Source: RHLJ01 sp963974345 (lineage in GTDB: Bacteria; Bacteroidota; Rhodothermia; Balneolales; Balneolaceae). Taken from it: DNA of 64,000 bases. Numbering within the stretch: position 1 is the first letter of the stretch; the number at the start of each line of letters is the position of its first letter. Below the pieces are notes generated by a model. That model was not told the origin of the DNA, searched no databases, and saw nothing but the letters and a program-made list of their open reading frames with translations. The DNA is taken from NCBI GenBank assembly GCA_963974345.1, contig CAXBBW010000020.1, positions 4,774 through 68,773 of the forward strand, given 5' to 3'. Shown in pieces: positions 25,958 through 34,241 of the stretch. A program made the position numbers and the translations under genes.

Positions 25958-25989
25958 AAACCGCTAAGTACACAGAGGAGCGCAGAGTT
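25958..25989 (+). repeat. possible dispersed intergenic repeat fragment
   Basis: A GC-richer 32-base stretch between the WYL regulator and DinB genes, built from CGCTAAG, CACAGAGG and GCGCAGAG units. I recall similar CGCAGAG-type strings as dispersed elements in many environmental bacterial genomes. Only one copy is visible here. Confidence 0.3.
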
Positions 25990-26070
25990 AAAAAATATTT
26001 TAACCATGTTGACATAGGGTTGTCAGTAACGGCTGTTAGATTATGTTAAACCTTATCTAATAGTACATTA

Positions 26071-26574
26071 ATGAATGCAACAGAATCAAATTCAACAACC
26101 ACTACTACTTTAAAAGAATTGCTTGCACACTGGCAAGGGCATCGCCGATTAACCCGCAAGACTATTGAGGCTTTTCCTGAGGATAAACTTTTCACCCATT
26201 CTATTGGCGGAATGCGGTCATTCGGAGAAATAACTATTGAATTACTTAAGATGGGAGCCCCTGGAGCGGCAGGTATCTCAACCGGTAAATGGATAAGCTT
26301 TGATGATTTCAACATGGGTGGAATGAGCTCTAAACCCACTACCAAAAAAGAAGTGCTTCAGATTTGGGATTGGTCAACTGAAAAGATCAATGAATACTGG
26401 AAACAAGTAACTGCAGAAAGACTTCGGGAAACTGATATTGCTTATGGAGTTTATGAAGGAACAGTTCTTAGTCATTTACAGTATTTTGTAGATAACGAGA
26501 TTCATCATCGCGGACAGGGTTATGTATATTTACGCTCTCTTGGAATAGAACCACCTTTCTTTTGGGAGAGATAG
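26071..26574 (+). CDS. DinB family protein
   Basis: A 167-residue four-helix-bundle protein. Metal-ligand candidates are His19 and His24 in LLAHWQGHRRLTR and the His pair in VDNEIHHRGQGYVYLRSLG, the latter being the DinB family hallmark. The IEPPFFWER ending is typical. DinB proteins include thiol-dependent transferases that use bacillithiol or mycothiol; the bacilliredoxin gene nearby would fit a bacillithiol cofactor, but this is inference. It is two bases upstream of the DHFR-like gene and downstream of the WYL regulator. Confidence 0.9.
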   Translation: MNATESNSTTTTTLKELLAHWQGHRRLTRKTIEAFPEDKLFTHSIGGMRSFGEITIELLKMGAPGAAGISTGKWISFDDFNMGGMSSKPTTKKEVLQIWDWSTEKINEYWKQVTAERLRETDIAYGVYEGTVLSHLQYFVDNEIHHRGQGYVYLRSLGIEPPFFWER

Positions 26575-26576
26575 CT

Positions 26577-27131
26577 ATGGATGTAACATGCTCGGTTTTT
26601 ATCGCAACCAGTTTAGATGGCTTCATTGCAAGACCCAATGGAGATGTCGACTGGCTGGATTATTCCGAATACGTGCTAGAAGGTGAGAATTTCGGGTATT
26701 ACGAGTTCATGGATTCCATTGATGCTCTTATCATGGGAAGCAATACCTATGAAAAAGTCCTTACTTTTGGAGAATGGCACTATTCAAAACCCGTGTTTGT
26801 GCTTAGTTCAAGAAAGTTTGAAACCCCTATTCATCTTACTAATAAAGTATTTTTCTTGAATGGAGAACTTCCTGAAGTACTAACAGAACTTCAAAGCAGA
26901 GGTTATCACAGCTTTTATATTGATGGAGGAAAAACTATCCAACTTTTTTTAAAACAAGAGTTGATAAATCAACTCATTATAACTCAAATTCCAATTCTTC
27001 TGGGCGATGGTATTCCATTATTTGGCAACCTCAAGTCAGAAATCAAACTTAAATTAATTTCATCTCAGGGATATAAAAATGGGTTCGTTAAATCATCGTA
27101 TGAAATTTTAAAGTCTGATCGTAATGAATGA
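26577..27131 (+). CDS. dihydrofolate reductase-like (RibD C-terminal domain) protein
   Basis: A 184-residue Rossmann-like protein of the DHFR/RibD-C superfamily. It opens with SVFIATSLDGFIARPNGDVDW, followed by ALIMGSNTYEKVL, KPVFVLSSR and YIDGGKTIQLFL, which together form the NADPH-binding and reductase core. The substrate is unknown; it is not the main folA type. I chose the ATG at 26577 because it matches the family N-terminus and directly follows the DinB stop. The last eight bases overlap the next small gene. Confidence 0.9.
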   Translation: MDVTCSVFIATSLDGFIARPNGDVDWLDYSEYVLEGENFGYYEFMDSIDALIMGSNTYEKVLTFGEWHYSKPVFVLSSRKFETPIHLTNKVFFLNGELPEVLTELQSRGYHSFYIDGGKTIQLFLKQELINQLIITQIPILLGDGIPLFGNLKSEIKLKLISSQGYKNGFVKSSYEILKSDRNE

Positions 27132-27369
27132 AATTAAAATTAATCATACCACTGAGTATTTGGTTTTCAAAACTAATATTGAGGATAATTATCAGGCATG
27201 CCGTTTAGCTTATGTTCTTGAGAAAACCGATGGGATTACAGACTGGAACCTTGATTTAGACGATTGGGAGAATATTCTGAAAATTGAATTTTCTTATATC
27301 CAGATTGATCACTTAATTCAACATCTTTTGCAGTTCAATATCGAAGTTGAAGAGTTGCCAATTTGGTAA
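27124..27369 (+). CDS. small HMA-like protein without metal-binding cysteines
   Basis: An 81-residue protein of unknown function. The order of strands and helices (YLVFKTNI, then an ACRLAYVLEKTDGI helix, WNLDLDDWENILKIEF, and IQHLLQFNIEVEELP) resembles a heavy-metal-associated (HMA) ferredoxin-like domain. The loop that would hold CxxC reads NIEDNYQACR, with only one Cys, so it probably does not carry copper. It overlaps the DHFR-like gene by eight bases and is surely co-transcribed. The HMA relation is a pattern judgement, not a proven homology. Confidence 0.65.
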   Translation: MNEIKINHTTEYLVFKTNIEDNYQACRLAYVLEKTDGITDWNLDLDDWENILKIEFSYIQIDHLIQHLLQFNIEVEELPIW

Positions 27370-27443
27370 TTATTTTCTATAAATATTCTTATCCGTGATT
27401 TTGTATACTCATACTAATCCTTTAGAAATAACAAAAAAATAGA

Positions 27444-27938
27444 ATGAGTTCAGAATATCAAATCCCATCACAAACCCGGATCGGGCACGTTCATCTCAAA
27501 GTTTCGAATCTGCAACGCTCTCTGGATTTCTATTGTGGATTGCTGAGTTTTGAATTGATTACTACCTACGGCGATCAGGCTGCATTTATTTCTGCAGGTG
27601 GTTACCATCATCATATTGGATTAAATACTTGGGAAAGTAAAGGTTCCAATCCCGTTCCAAAGAAATATCCTGGACTATTCCATACTGCCATCCTCTACCC
27701 TACCCGTAAAGATTTAGCACAAATTCTAAAACGTTTATTTGAGGCAAATTATCCTTTAACTGGTGCTTCAGATCATGGTGTTTCAGAAGCATTATATTTA
27801 GATGATCCTGATGAAAACGGAGTTGAACTCTATTGGGATAGACCAAAGTCGGAATGGCCAACAAATGAAGACGGCACAATTAAAATGTTTACCGAAATTT
27901 TAGATCTTACAGACCTTTTATCAGAACTAAACCATTAA
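27444..27938 (+). CDS. VOC family protein (glyoxalase / catechol dioxygenase-like)
   Basis: A 164-residue vicinal-oxygen-chelate protein with the paired beta-alpha-beta-beta-beta folds. RIGHVHLKVSNLQRSLDFYC supplies the first metal His and the family opening. GGYHHHIGLNTW and FHTAILYP supply further His residues, and the Glu ligand lies in DENGVELYWDRP. This DPDENGVELY motif is typical of CatE-like extradiol-dioxygenase relatives. The substrate is not evident. Possibly part of the WYL-DinB-DHFR stress group, but a 74-base gap separates it. Confidence 0.9.
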   Translation: MSSEYQIPSQTRIGHVHLKVSNLQRSLDFYCGLLSFELITTYGDQAAFISAGGYHHHIGLNTWESKGSNPVPKKYPGLFHTAILYPTRKDLAQILKRLFEANYPLTGASDHGVSEALYLDDPDENGVELYWDRPKSEWPTNEDGTIKMFTEILDLTDLLSELNH

Positions 27939-28013
27939 GCAAAACTTTACAAAATCATATTATGATTTTTTTAAAGGATTGGGTAGAATTGATAAAATTA
28001 AATTCCTTTACTT

Positions 28014-28796
28014 ATGAAAATCGCACTCTTACTTTCTATTCTTTTAGTCTCATTTAACAACTCATCAGAAGAAGCTATGCGCTGGGGTCAAACTGGTCAT
28101 AGAACAACTGGTTATATTGCCAGTCAACTTTTAACTGATAATGCTCACCAAGCTGTAACCAAAGTACTTGAAGGAAATTCATTGGCTGAAGTAAGCACCT
28201 GGATGGATGAAATTCGTTCTGATAACAATTTCCGTTATATGAGCCCTTGGCATTATAGCACTATACCTGAAGGCAAAACTTACGAAGAAGCTGGAACACC
28301 CGAGGAAGGTGACATTATTTGGGCGATAGATAAAATGGTTACCGAATTAAAATCTGGAGAATTAAGTGAGCAACAAGAAGCAATCAATTTAAAAGTGTTG
28401 GTTCATTTGGTTGGTGATTTACATCAACCCTTACATGTTGGGAATGGAACTGATCGAGGTGGAAATGATGCGCGTGTACAATGGTTTGGAGATAATTCGA
28501 ATTTACATCGTGTGTGGGATTCTCAAATGATCGACGGGAAACAATTAAGTTTTTCTGAACTAGCTGAATTTATAGATGATCCACTTACTGACGAACTCAT
28601 TGAGGAATGGCAATCAACCTCTGTTTTGGATTGGGCATATGAATCTCAAGCTTTACTAGGTCAAGTATATGATTATCCTGAAAATGGTAGACTAAGCTAC
28701 GAGTATTCTTTCTTAAATTTTGAAACACTCGAACTCAGACTTCTTCAAGCTGGCGTACGTCTAGCTGGCTTGATAAATGATATTTACGCAGATTAA
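28014..28796 (+). CDS. S1/P1-type zinc nuclease, secreted
   Basis: A 260-residue secreted nuclease that cleaves single-stranded DNA and RNA and removes 3' phosphates. All trinuclear zinc ligands can be placed: Trp24, His29, Asp65 (STWMDEIR), His80 (PWHY), His131, Asp135, His141 (LVHLVGDLHQPLH), His165 and Asp169 (LHRVWD). In known members the Trp is the mature N-terminus. Here a short hydrophobic signal precedes it, but the residues just before Trp24 (SSEEAMR) do not form an ordinary cleavage site. It probably scavenges nucleotides or phosphate outside the cell. Confidence 0.93.
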   Translation: MKIALLLSILLVSFNNSSEEAMRWGQTGHRTTGYIASQLLTDNAHQAVTKVLEGNSLAEVSTWMDEIRSDNNFRYMSPWHYSTIPEGKTYEEAGTPEEGDIIWAIDKMVTELKSGELSEQQEAINLKVLVHLVGDLHQPLHVGNGTDRGGNDARVQWFGDNSNLHRVWDSQMIDGKQLSFSELAEFIDDPLTDELIEEWQSTSVLDWAYESQALLGQVYDYPENGRLSYEYSFLNFETLELRLLQAGVRLAGLINDIYAD

Positions 28797-28830
28797 TTAG
28801 CACTATATATTCCAATTCGATATTCATCTT

Positions 28831-29721
28831 ATGAAAAATTTAATACACTCTCTCTTAGTACTTACCTTCATTTGTATCTCTTGCACATCGGAAAAAGAAT
28901 CAGTGCCTAAAACATGGAAATATGGACAGGATTTTAGCACAGTTGCATTTTCTGTGGAAGGTTTTGAAGGCCCTGAGGCAGTTAGATACGATGAAGAACT
29001 TGATGTTTATTTTGTTTCTTGTTTTGTTGGATCAACTTCTGGTGATGCAAATGGATATGTGTCAAAAGTATCTTCATCTGGAGAAATCCAGGAGCTAAAA
29101 TTTATGGTAGGGACTGAAGAATATCCGTTTGATGCAGGTCGTGGAATGTATATAACTGGTGATACTCTTTGGGTAGCTGATCATTCAGGAGTTCATTACT
29201 TCAATAAAAAATCTGGTAAACAACTAGGTTTTGTTGATTTCGGAGCTTTCGAAAATGGATTTATAAATGATATCGTTCAAGCGAATGATGGAAATCTATA
29301 CGTAACTGACACTGGAACTCGTTCCCTTTTCCGCATTAAGAATTTTGTTGCAGAGCTTGTTACTGATGAACTACCAATTATGCCAAATGGAATTACAAAA
29401 CTCCCATCGGGTCAACTCGCTTTTGCACCATGGAATGATGGCCCTGAAATTTATCAATATAATGTAGAAACAGATATGCTTTCTGTATATGGCACAGCCG
29501 CTGGAAGCAATAATTACGACGGTATTGAATATTTTGATGACGGATTAATCACTTCAACTCAATTCGACTCCAGTCTTCATTTAATGATAAATGGGTTGGA
29601 TAAATTATTTATCAAACTTCCAGGAAAACCTGCTGATATTGCAATCGATCCAAACCGAAATATTGTTGCAGTTCCATATGTCGCTTTGAATCGCGTAGAT
29701 TTCTGGAAACTGAAAGAATGA
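28831..29721 (+). CDS. SMP-30/gluconolactonase-like beta-propeller lipoprotein
   Basis: A 296-residue protein with a lipoprotein signal; the lipobox FICISC puts the lipidated Cys near residue 18. The rest is a six-bladed propeller of SMP-30/NHL type. FEGPEAVRYDEELDVYFVSC opens it, with FINDIVQANDGNLYVTDTGT and MPNGITKLPSGQLAF carrying the Asn and Asp residues that bind the metal in this family. It may be a lactonase or simply a binding propeller; the substrate is unknown. It ends four bases from the convergent protease gene, with a strong shared terminator. Confidence 0.85.
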   Translation: MKNLIHSLLVLTFICISCTSEKESVPKTWKYGQDFSTVAFSVEGFEGPEAVRYDEELDVYFVSCFVGSTSGDANGYVSKVSSSGEIQELKFMVGTEEYPFDAGRGMYITGDTLWVADHSGVHYFNKKSGKQLGFVDFGAFENGFINDIVQANDGNLYVTDTGTRSLFRIKNFVAELVTDELPIMPNGITKLPSGQLAFAPWNDGPEIYQYNVETDMLSVYGTAAGSNNYDGIEYFDDGLITSTQFDSSLHLMINGLDKLFIKLPGKPADIAIDPNRNIVAVPYVALNRVDFWKLKE

Positions 29722-29744
29722 ACTTTTAGTAGAGTTCATTCTTT
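29713..29744. terminator. bidirectional terminator between SMP-30-like and retropepsin genes
   Basis: A perfect 12-base-pair stem (29713-29724 with 29733-29744, AAAGAATGAACT and its complement) with an 8-base loop. It overlaps the last codons and stop codons of both convergent genes. AAA flanks one side and TTT the other, so it can work as an intrinsic terminator in either direction. Confidence 0.8.
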
Positions 29745-30991
29745 AAAATTAGCTCTCTTTTAATGGTTTCTTCATCACGGAGTATCTTAAATTGGATTTT
29801 TTGCCCATCTTTTTGAAAAAGATGATTCAACTTGTTTAGATCATAATATTGAGAGCCAAGTCTATTTATATTTAATAAAATATCTCCTCTTCGAATGTCA
29901 GCTTTATGAGCCAATGAGCTATCCCTAACATGAGTAACTGAGAAAATGGGGACATCAGGATATGGAGTTGCTATTTCCATTCCACTTATGTTATAAGTAA
30001 AATTATCTTTGAAACCGCTTGAAGGTCTCAAAATCATAGACTCCTCTTTATAGTTTATAAATACTTTAAATCGACGTAATACATCGGCGCCAATACTTCC
30101 ATCCCTCTCGCTAAAGACCAATGCCCTTTTTATTCCTTCTTCATCAGGATATGATGCTACGACATCATATAATTCATGTTCATCAACCATTAATGAATTA
30201 ATTCTTCCGAGATAACCATTAATCTCTCCACTTATGCCGTTACCTAAAAATGATCTGATTTTATTCTCAGGTAAATGAATATGATCATTTGCAGTATAGT
30301 ATAATGCCATCCCATGGCTCGCTCCCGAGTCCAATAATAATTTAACATCTACTCTTGAACCGTCTTTTTGTTCAATCTCTAAATCAACATATGGTTTTTG
30401 TCTGAATAAACTTAAAGGTATTTCAGACCATTTATCACTTTGTTTTTTTTCCTCATACTTTTTCCCATACCTATCATGATCATGAAGAATAATTCTTTTT
30501 AAATGATAGTCGAGTTCAACTATAAAATTTTTAAAAACACTGTAGCCAATAAGCCCATTAACTTCAGTACCTAATAAACCAGACAAATGAAATACATCTT
30601 CAATCATAACTAAGACATCTTGTCTTGTCCCTAAAGCTTTTCCAATCTGAATGGTATTCTCGGGTGAATAATATACACTAACAGACTCCCCCTCACCTAA
30701 GCCACTTATACTAACCGTTCTTAAATAATTTAAAGGAACTATATCTTCCTCTGATAACTCTGTTATTAAGGTTGATGCAACACCGGTATCAAGTACAAAA
30801 TGAAGTGTGTCTGAATCGTTTATTGAAAGAGGTATAACAATAAGGTTATTGATCATTTTAAATGGTATAACAACCTTTCTATTCTTTCTCGATTCAAGTT
30901 CGAATTTTCCAATTTCATTCAATTGGGGGTATACAACAGTTGATAAACCAAAAAAAATCAACGATAAAACAAAAGATTTTCGTAAAAACAT
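29726..30991 (-). CDS. secreted two-lobed retropepsin-like aspartic protease with PDZ domain
   Basis: A 421-residue secreted protein. After a signal peptide (about 1-23) there are two aspartic-protease lobes in one chain: Asp68 in FVLDTGVASTLI and Asp221 in LLLDSGASHGMA. The second halves of the lobes show GLIGYSVFKNFIVELDY and GSIGADVLRRFKVFINY, typical of retropepsin folds. A C-terminal PDZ domain (about 335-415, KADIRRGDILLNINRLG) probably recruits substrate. Similar gag-polyprotein-type putative aspartyl proteases with PDZ domains are widespread in Bacteroidota; I know of no assigned substrate. Tail to tail with the SMP-30-like gene. Confidence 0.88.
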   Translation of the reverse strand: MFLRKSFVLSLIFFGLSTVVYPQLNEIGKFELESRKNRKVVIPFKMINNLIVIPLSINDSDTLHFVLDTGVASTLITELSEEDIVPLNYLRTVSISGLGEGESVSVYYSPENTIQIGKALGTRQDVLVMIEDVFHLSGLLGTEVNGLIGYSVFKNFIVELDYHLKRIILHDHDRYGKKYEEKKQSDKWSEIPLSLFRQKPYVDLEIEQKDGSRVDVKLLLDSGASHGMALYYTANDHIHLPENKIRSFLGNGISGEINGYLGRINSLMVDEHELYDVVASYPDEEGIKRALVFSERDGSIGADVLRRFKVFINYKEESMILRPSSGFKDNFTYNISGMEIATPYPDVPIFSVTHVRDSSLAHKADIRRGDILLNINRLGSQYYDLNKLNHLFQKDGQKIQFKILRDEETIKRELILKNELY

Positions 30992-31156
30992 ATCTCAATA
31001 ATTACTTCAAATTTCTAATTGCTCACCCAACAATAGTATAATGAATACTTTTTCATCTCCACAGTATCAAAATTAAAAATTTGAAGAATAGGTTTCATAC
31101 TAACGATTCTGGAAAATGTGGTGTATTTTGATTACATAATTTAAAAAACAAAGATT

Positions 31157-32131
31157 ATGAGCAATAAGAAAGTAACTTGGGGAATTCTAAGTACTGCTAA
31201 AATTGGTGTACAAAATGTTATTCCATCCATGCAAAAGGGAAAGTTTAGTGAGATATATGCAATCTCATCAAGGAATATAGAAAACGCTGCAAAAATTGCT
31301 GATGAACTAAGCATACCAAAAGCATATGGATCTTATGAAGAGTTACTCAATGACCCTAAAATTGACGCTATTTACAACCCCCTTCCTAATCACTTGCATG
31401 TTCCTTGGACATTAAAAGCTTTAGAGGCAGGAAAGCATGTTCTTTGTGAAAAACCAATTTCAATTACTTCAACTGAAGCTGAACAATTGTTAGAAGCTAA
31501 AATTAAATTTCCACATCTAAAAGTGATGGAAGCTTTTATGTATCGATTTCATCCACAATGGCGAAAAGTGAAAGACGTTATCAAAAATGGCGAGATTGGT
31601 ACTGTTCATTTTATAGATTCTGTTTTCACTTACCATAATGTAGATCCTAAAAATGTTCGCAATAAAGCAGATATAGGTGGAGGTGGAATTCTAGATGTTG
31701 GATGTTATTGCATTAATTTATCACGCTTTTTATATGAGGATGAGCCAATTAGCGTTCAATCTTTTGTTGATTACGATCCTGAATTCAAAATAGATCGATT
31801 AGCTTCAGGTATTTTGAAATTTAAAAATGGCGCTGCAAGCTTTATGTGTTCTACTCAACTTAATCATCGACAAAGAGCCACTATTTATGGAACCAAAGGC
31901 TACATTGAATTAAATATTCCTTTTAATGCAGCAAACGAGACAACTCGAAAAATGTGGCTCCATAAAGGAAATGATGTAGAAACAATAATTTTTGAGCCTT
32001 GTGACCAATATACTTTACAAGGCGATGCCTTTTCCGAGGCAATTTTAGGAAACACCACAGTTCCAACTCCAATCGAAGACGCTATCGCTAATATGAAAGT
32101 AATAGATCAAATCTTAAAACAAGTGAATTAA
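31157..32131 (+). CDS. Gfo/Idh/MocA family NAD(P)-dependent oxidoreductase
   Basis: A 324-residue dehydrogenase. The N-terminal Rossmann domain opens with WGILSTAKIGVQNVIPSM, and YNPLPNHLHVPWTLKALEAG and the catalytic lysine motif VLCEKPISI are family hallmarks. The C-terminal alpha/beta domain includes YRFHPQWRKVKDVI and GGGGILDVGCYCI, with the Asp-His type active site shared by this family. Members oxidise sugars, inositols or trans-dihydrodiols. The specific substrate cannot be told. The terC gene follows after 4 bases, so they may share a transcript although they are functionally unrelated. Confidence 0.92.
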   Translation: MSNKKVTWGILSTAKIGVQNVIPSMQKGKFSEIYAISSRNIENAAKIADELSIPKAYGSYEELLNDPKIDAIYNPLPNHLHVPWTLKALEAGKHVLCEKPISITSTEAEQLLEAKIKFPHLKVMEAFMYRFHPQWRKVKDVIKNGEIGTVHFIDSVFTYHNVDPKNVRNKADIGGGGILDVGCYCINLSRFLYEDEPISVQSFVDYDPEFKIDRLASGILKFKNGAASFMCSTQLNHRQRATIYGTKGYIELNIPFNAANETTRKMWLHKGNDVETIIFEPCDQYTLQGDAFSEAILGNTTVPTPIEDAIANMKVIDQILKQVN

Positions 32132-32135
32132 TTTT

Positions 32136-32852
32136 ATGGCTGATATTCTTGCAACTCTGCTACTCTTAATCGGTTTAGAGCTTGTTTTAGGAGTAGATAA
32201 TATTCTTGTAATTACTATTTTTGTAAGTCGTTTAAAAAAAGACTTACAGCAAAAAGCACGCATTATAGGACTTGCTTTAGCTATGATTGCAAGAATTATC
32301 TTACTCTTCTTGCTCCTTCAACTTACTGAACTTACAAACCCAGTAGTATGGCATTTTTCAATTCGGGATATCATTCTTGTAATTGGTGGTCTGTTTTTAA
32401 TTTACAAAGCGGTCAAAGAAATTCATCATACCGTTGAACTTAAAGATGAACTAATTGATGAGGCTGAGGCTGCAAAAAGAAATACTTTTAGGTCAGTAAT
32501 TACTCAAATTGTACTGCTCGATATCGTTTTCTCTGTTGATTCAGTTATAACTGCAATTGGTCTAACCGATCAGGTTTGGGTAATTGTTACTGCAGTTATC
32601 GTTTCTTTCGTTGGGATACTAATCTTCGCAAAGCCAATTGGTGAGTTTATACTTGAAAATCCAGCGTTAAAAATCCTTGCTCTCTCTTTTTTGATTAGTA
32701 TTGGAATTACCATTTTTATGGAAGGATTTCATAAAGAAGTACCCAAGGCGTATATCTATCTACCTATGGGTTTTGCCCTTTTTGTAGAGTTATTACAAAT
32801 GCGATATTCGAAAAATAAAAGTAAAAACACATTCTCTAAAGATTCAAAGTAA
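32136..32852 (+). CDS. TerC family integral membrane protein
   Basis: A 238-residue inner-membrane protein with about seven helices. Both TerC signature motifs with acidic residues inside membrane helices are present: LVLGVDNILVITIF (first repeat) and IVFSVDSVITAIG (second repeat). Members of this family export metals such as manganese, or support folding of membrane proteins (Alx/YceF types) and tellurite resistance. The exact role here is unknown. It follows the Gfo/Idh gene with a 4-base gap. The 186 bases downstream hold no gene. Confidence 0.92.
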   Translation: MADILATLLLLIGLELVLGVDNILVITIFVSRLKKDLQQKARIIGLALAMIARIILLFLLLQLTELTNPVVWHFSIRDIILVIGGLFLIYKAVKEIHHTVELKDELIDEAEAAKRNTFRSVITQIVLLDIVFSVDSVITAIGLTDQVWVIVTAVIVSFVGILIFAKPIGEFILENPALKILALSFLISIGITIFMEGFHKEVPKAYIYLPMGFALFVELLQMRYSKNKSKNTFSKDSK

Positions 32853-33038
32853 TAGTGGCTTTGAAATCATTTTGATTGGTTTAACTAAGTTTTCAAAACG
32901 TAGAATAGCTTACTTTTTAAAAGATAGCTATTCATCATATTTAAAATGAATGGATATAATATAAGATAGGTTATTCAAGCAAAACCATTGTAAAATCCGT
33001 ATTTTTATTGCTGTTCCAAAATCTAACCAAGTTTTTTT

Positions 33039-34142
33039 ATGCCCGCTCTTGTAACATTCAATAATAAAATAGACAAAGAGTTTAGTAAATCCGTTAAAAA
33101 AAGGGTTGATAAGTACTTTAAGGATAATAACCTATCTAGAAACGCGAACTTAGCAATGGTTATTAAAACTATTGTTATTCTTTCTTTCTATTGGGGTTCG
33201 TATGCTCTCATAATGAGTGGGATGTTTTCACTTAACATTATGTGGTTATTAAGTGTATTTATGGGTATTGGAATGGCTGGTATTGGTTTTTCAATTACGC
33301 ACGATGCTCTACATGGAGCATATTCTTCCAATAATAAAGTAAATAACTTTCTAGGTATCTTTTTTGACTTAGTTGGCGCTAACGGTTATATCTGGAAAAT
33401 TACCCATAATATTATTCATCACACTTATACAAATATTCATGGGCATGATGAAGATCTGGAAGTAGCTGAATTCATCCGACTTTCTCCACATTCTGAGCAT
33501 AAAGCTGTACATCGTTTACAGCATATTCTGGCCTTTCCAGCTTATAGTTTTGCTACTTTCTTCTGGGTATTTGTTAAAGATTACTGGTACTTTTTTAAAT
33601 CCCCTTTAGGTCCTTATGAGAATAAAAATCACCCTACTAAAGAGTGGATTAAACTGATCTTAACAAAAGTATTTTACTACACAATTATGTTGGTACTTCC
33701 TTTACTCATTTTAGACATAACTTGGTGGCATTTACTCATTGGTTTTGTATCTCTGCATTTAGTAGCGGGATTAATTCTTGGTATTATTTTTCAGCTTGCT
33801 CATGTAGTTGAGTCTACCACTCACCCAATTCCAAACGAGGAAAACATGATTGAAAACCACTGGGTTATTCATGAGATGTTAACAACTAATAACTTTGCTC
33901 GAAGAAATAAAATTTTATCTTGGTATATCGGTGGCTTGAATTACCAAATTGAACATCATCTTTTTCCAAAAGTATGTAGTATTCATTATCCTGCACTAAG
34001 CCCTATTGTTGAAGAAACGGCTAAAGAATTTGGGATACCTTATAATTGTCATGAAACTTTTGGAGAAGCAGTTGCCTCCCACTATCGTACATTAAAAAAG
34101 TTTGGCGATCCTAATTTTGAATGGACTCCAGGCTTAACTTAA
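33039..34142 (+). CDS. membrane fatty acid desaturase
   Basis: A 367-residue inner-membrane di-iron enzyme. The three histidine boxes are HDALH (88-92), HNIIHH (123-128) and QIEHH (303-307). The QIEHH third box, with Gln in place of the first His, marks front-end or linoleoyl-CoA-type desaturases. Two hydrophobic hairpins separate the boxes. It introduces a double bond into an acyl chain, probably to adjust membrane fluidity; the regiospecificity cannot be read from the sequence. It stands alone, with AT-rich inverted repeats downstream but no clear terminator. Confidence 0.92.
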   Translation: MPALVTFNNKIDKEFSKSVKKRVDKYFKDNNLSRNANLAMVIKTIVILSFYWGSYALIMSGMFSLNIMWLLSVFMGIGMAGIGFSITHDALHGAYSSNNKVNNFLGIFFDLVGANGYIWKITHNIIHHTYTNIHGHDEDLEVAEFIRLSPHSEHKAVHRLQHILAFPAYSFATFFWVFVKDYWYFFKSPLGPYENKNHPTKEWIKLILTKVFYYTIMLVLPLLILDITWWHLLIGFVSLHLVAGLILGIIFQLAHVVESTTHPIPNEENMIENHWVIHEMLTTNNFARRNKILSWYIGGLNYQIEHHLFPKVCSIHYPALSPIVEETAKEFGIPYNCHETFGEAVASHYRTLKKFGDPNFEWTPGLT

Positions 34143-34241
34143 TTTATTTTCAATAAAATAATAAGCTGTGTTAAAACATGGTTTTTGTTGTGCTTTTTTA
34201 TATAAATTGGGTCTTTCATTAACGATCCTAAGATCAATATT

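Noticed and set aside
34143..34241. A terminator after the desaturase gene
   Set aside because: TTATTTT can pair with AAAATAA and an AAGC/GCTT pair is followed by T residues, but the stems are short, AT-rich and inconsistent with one another.
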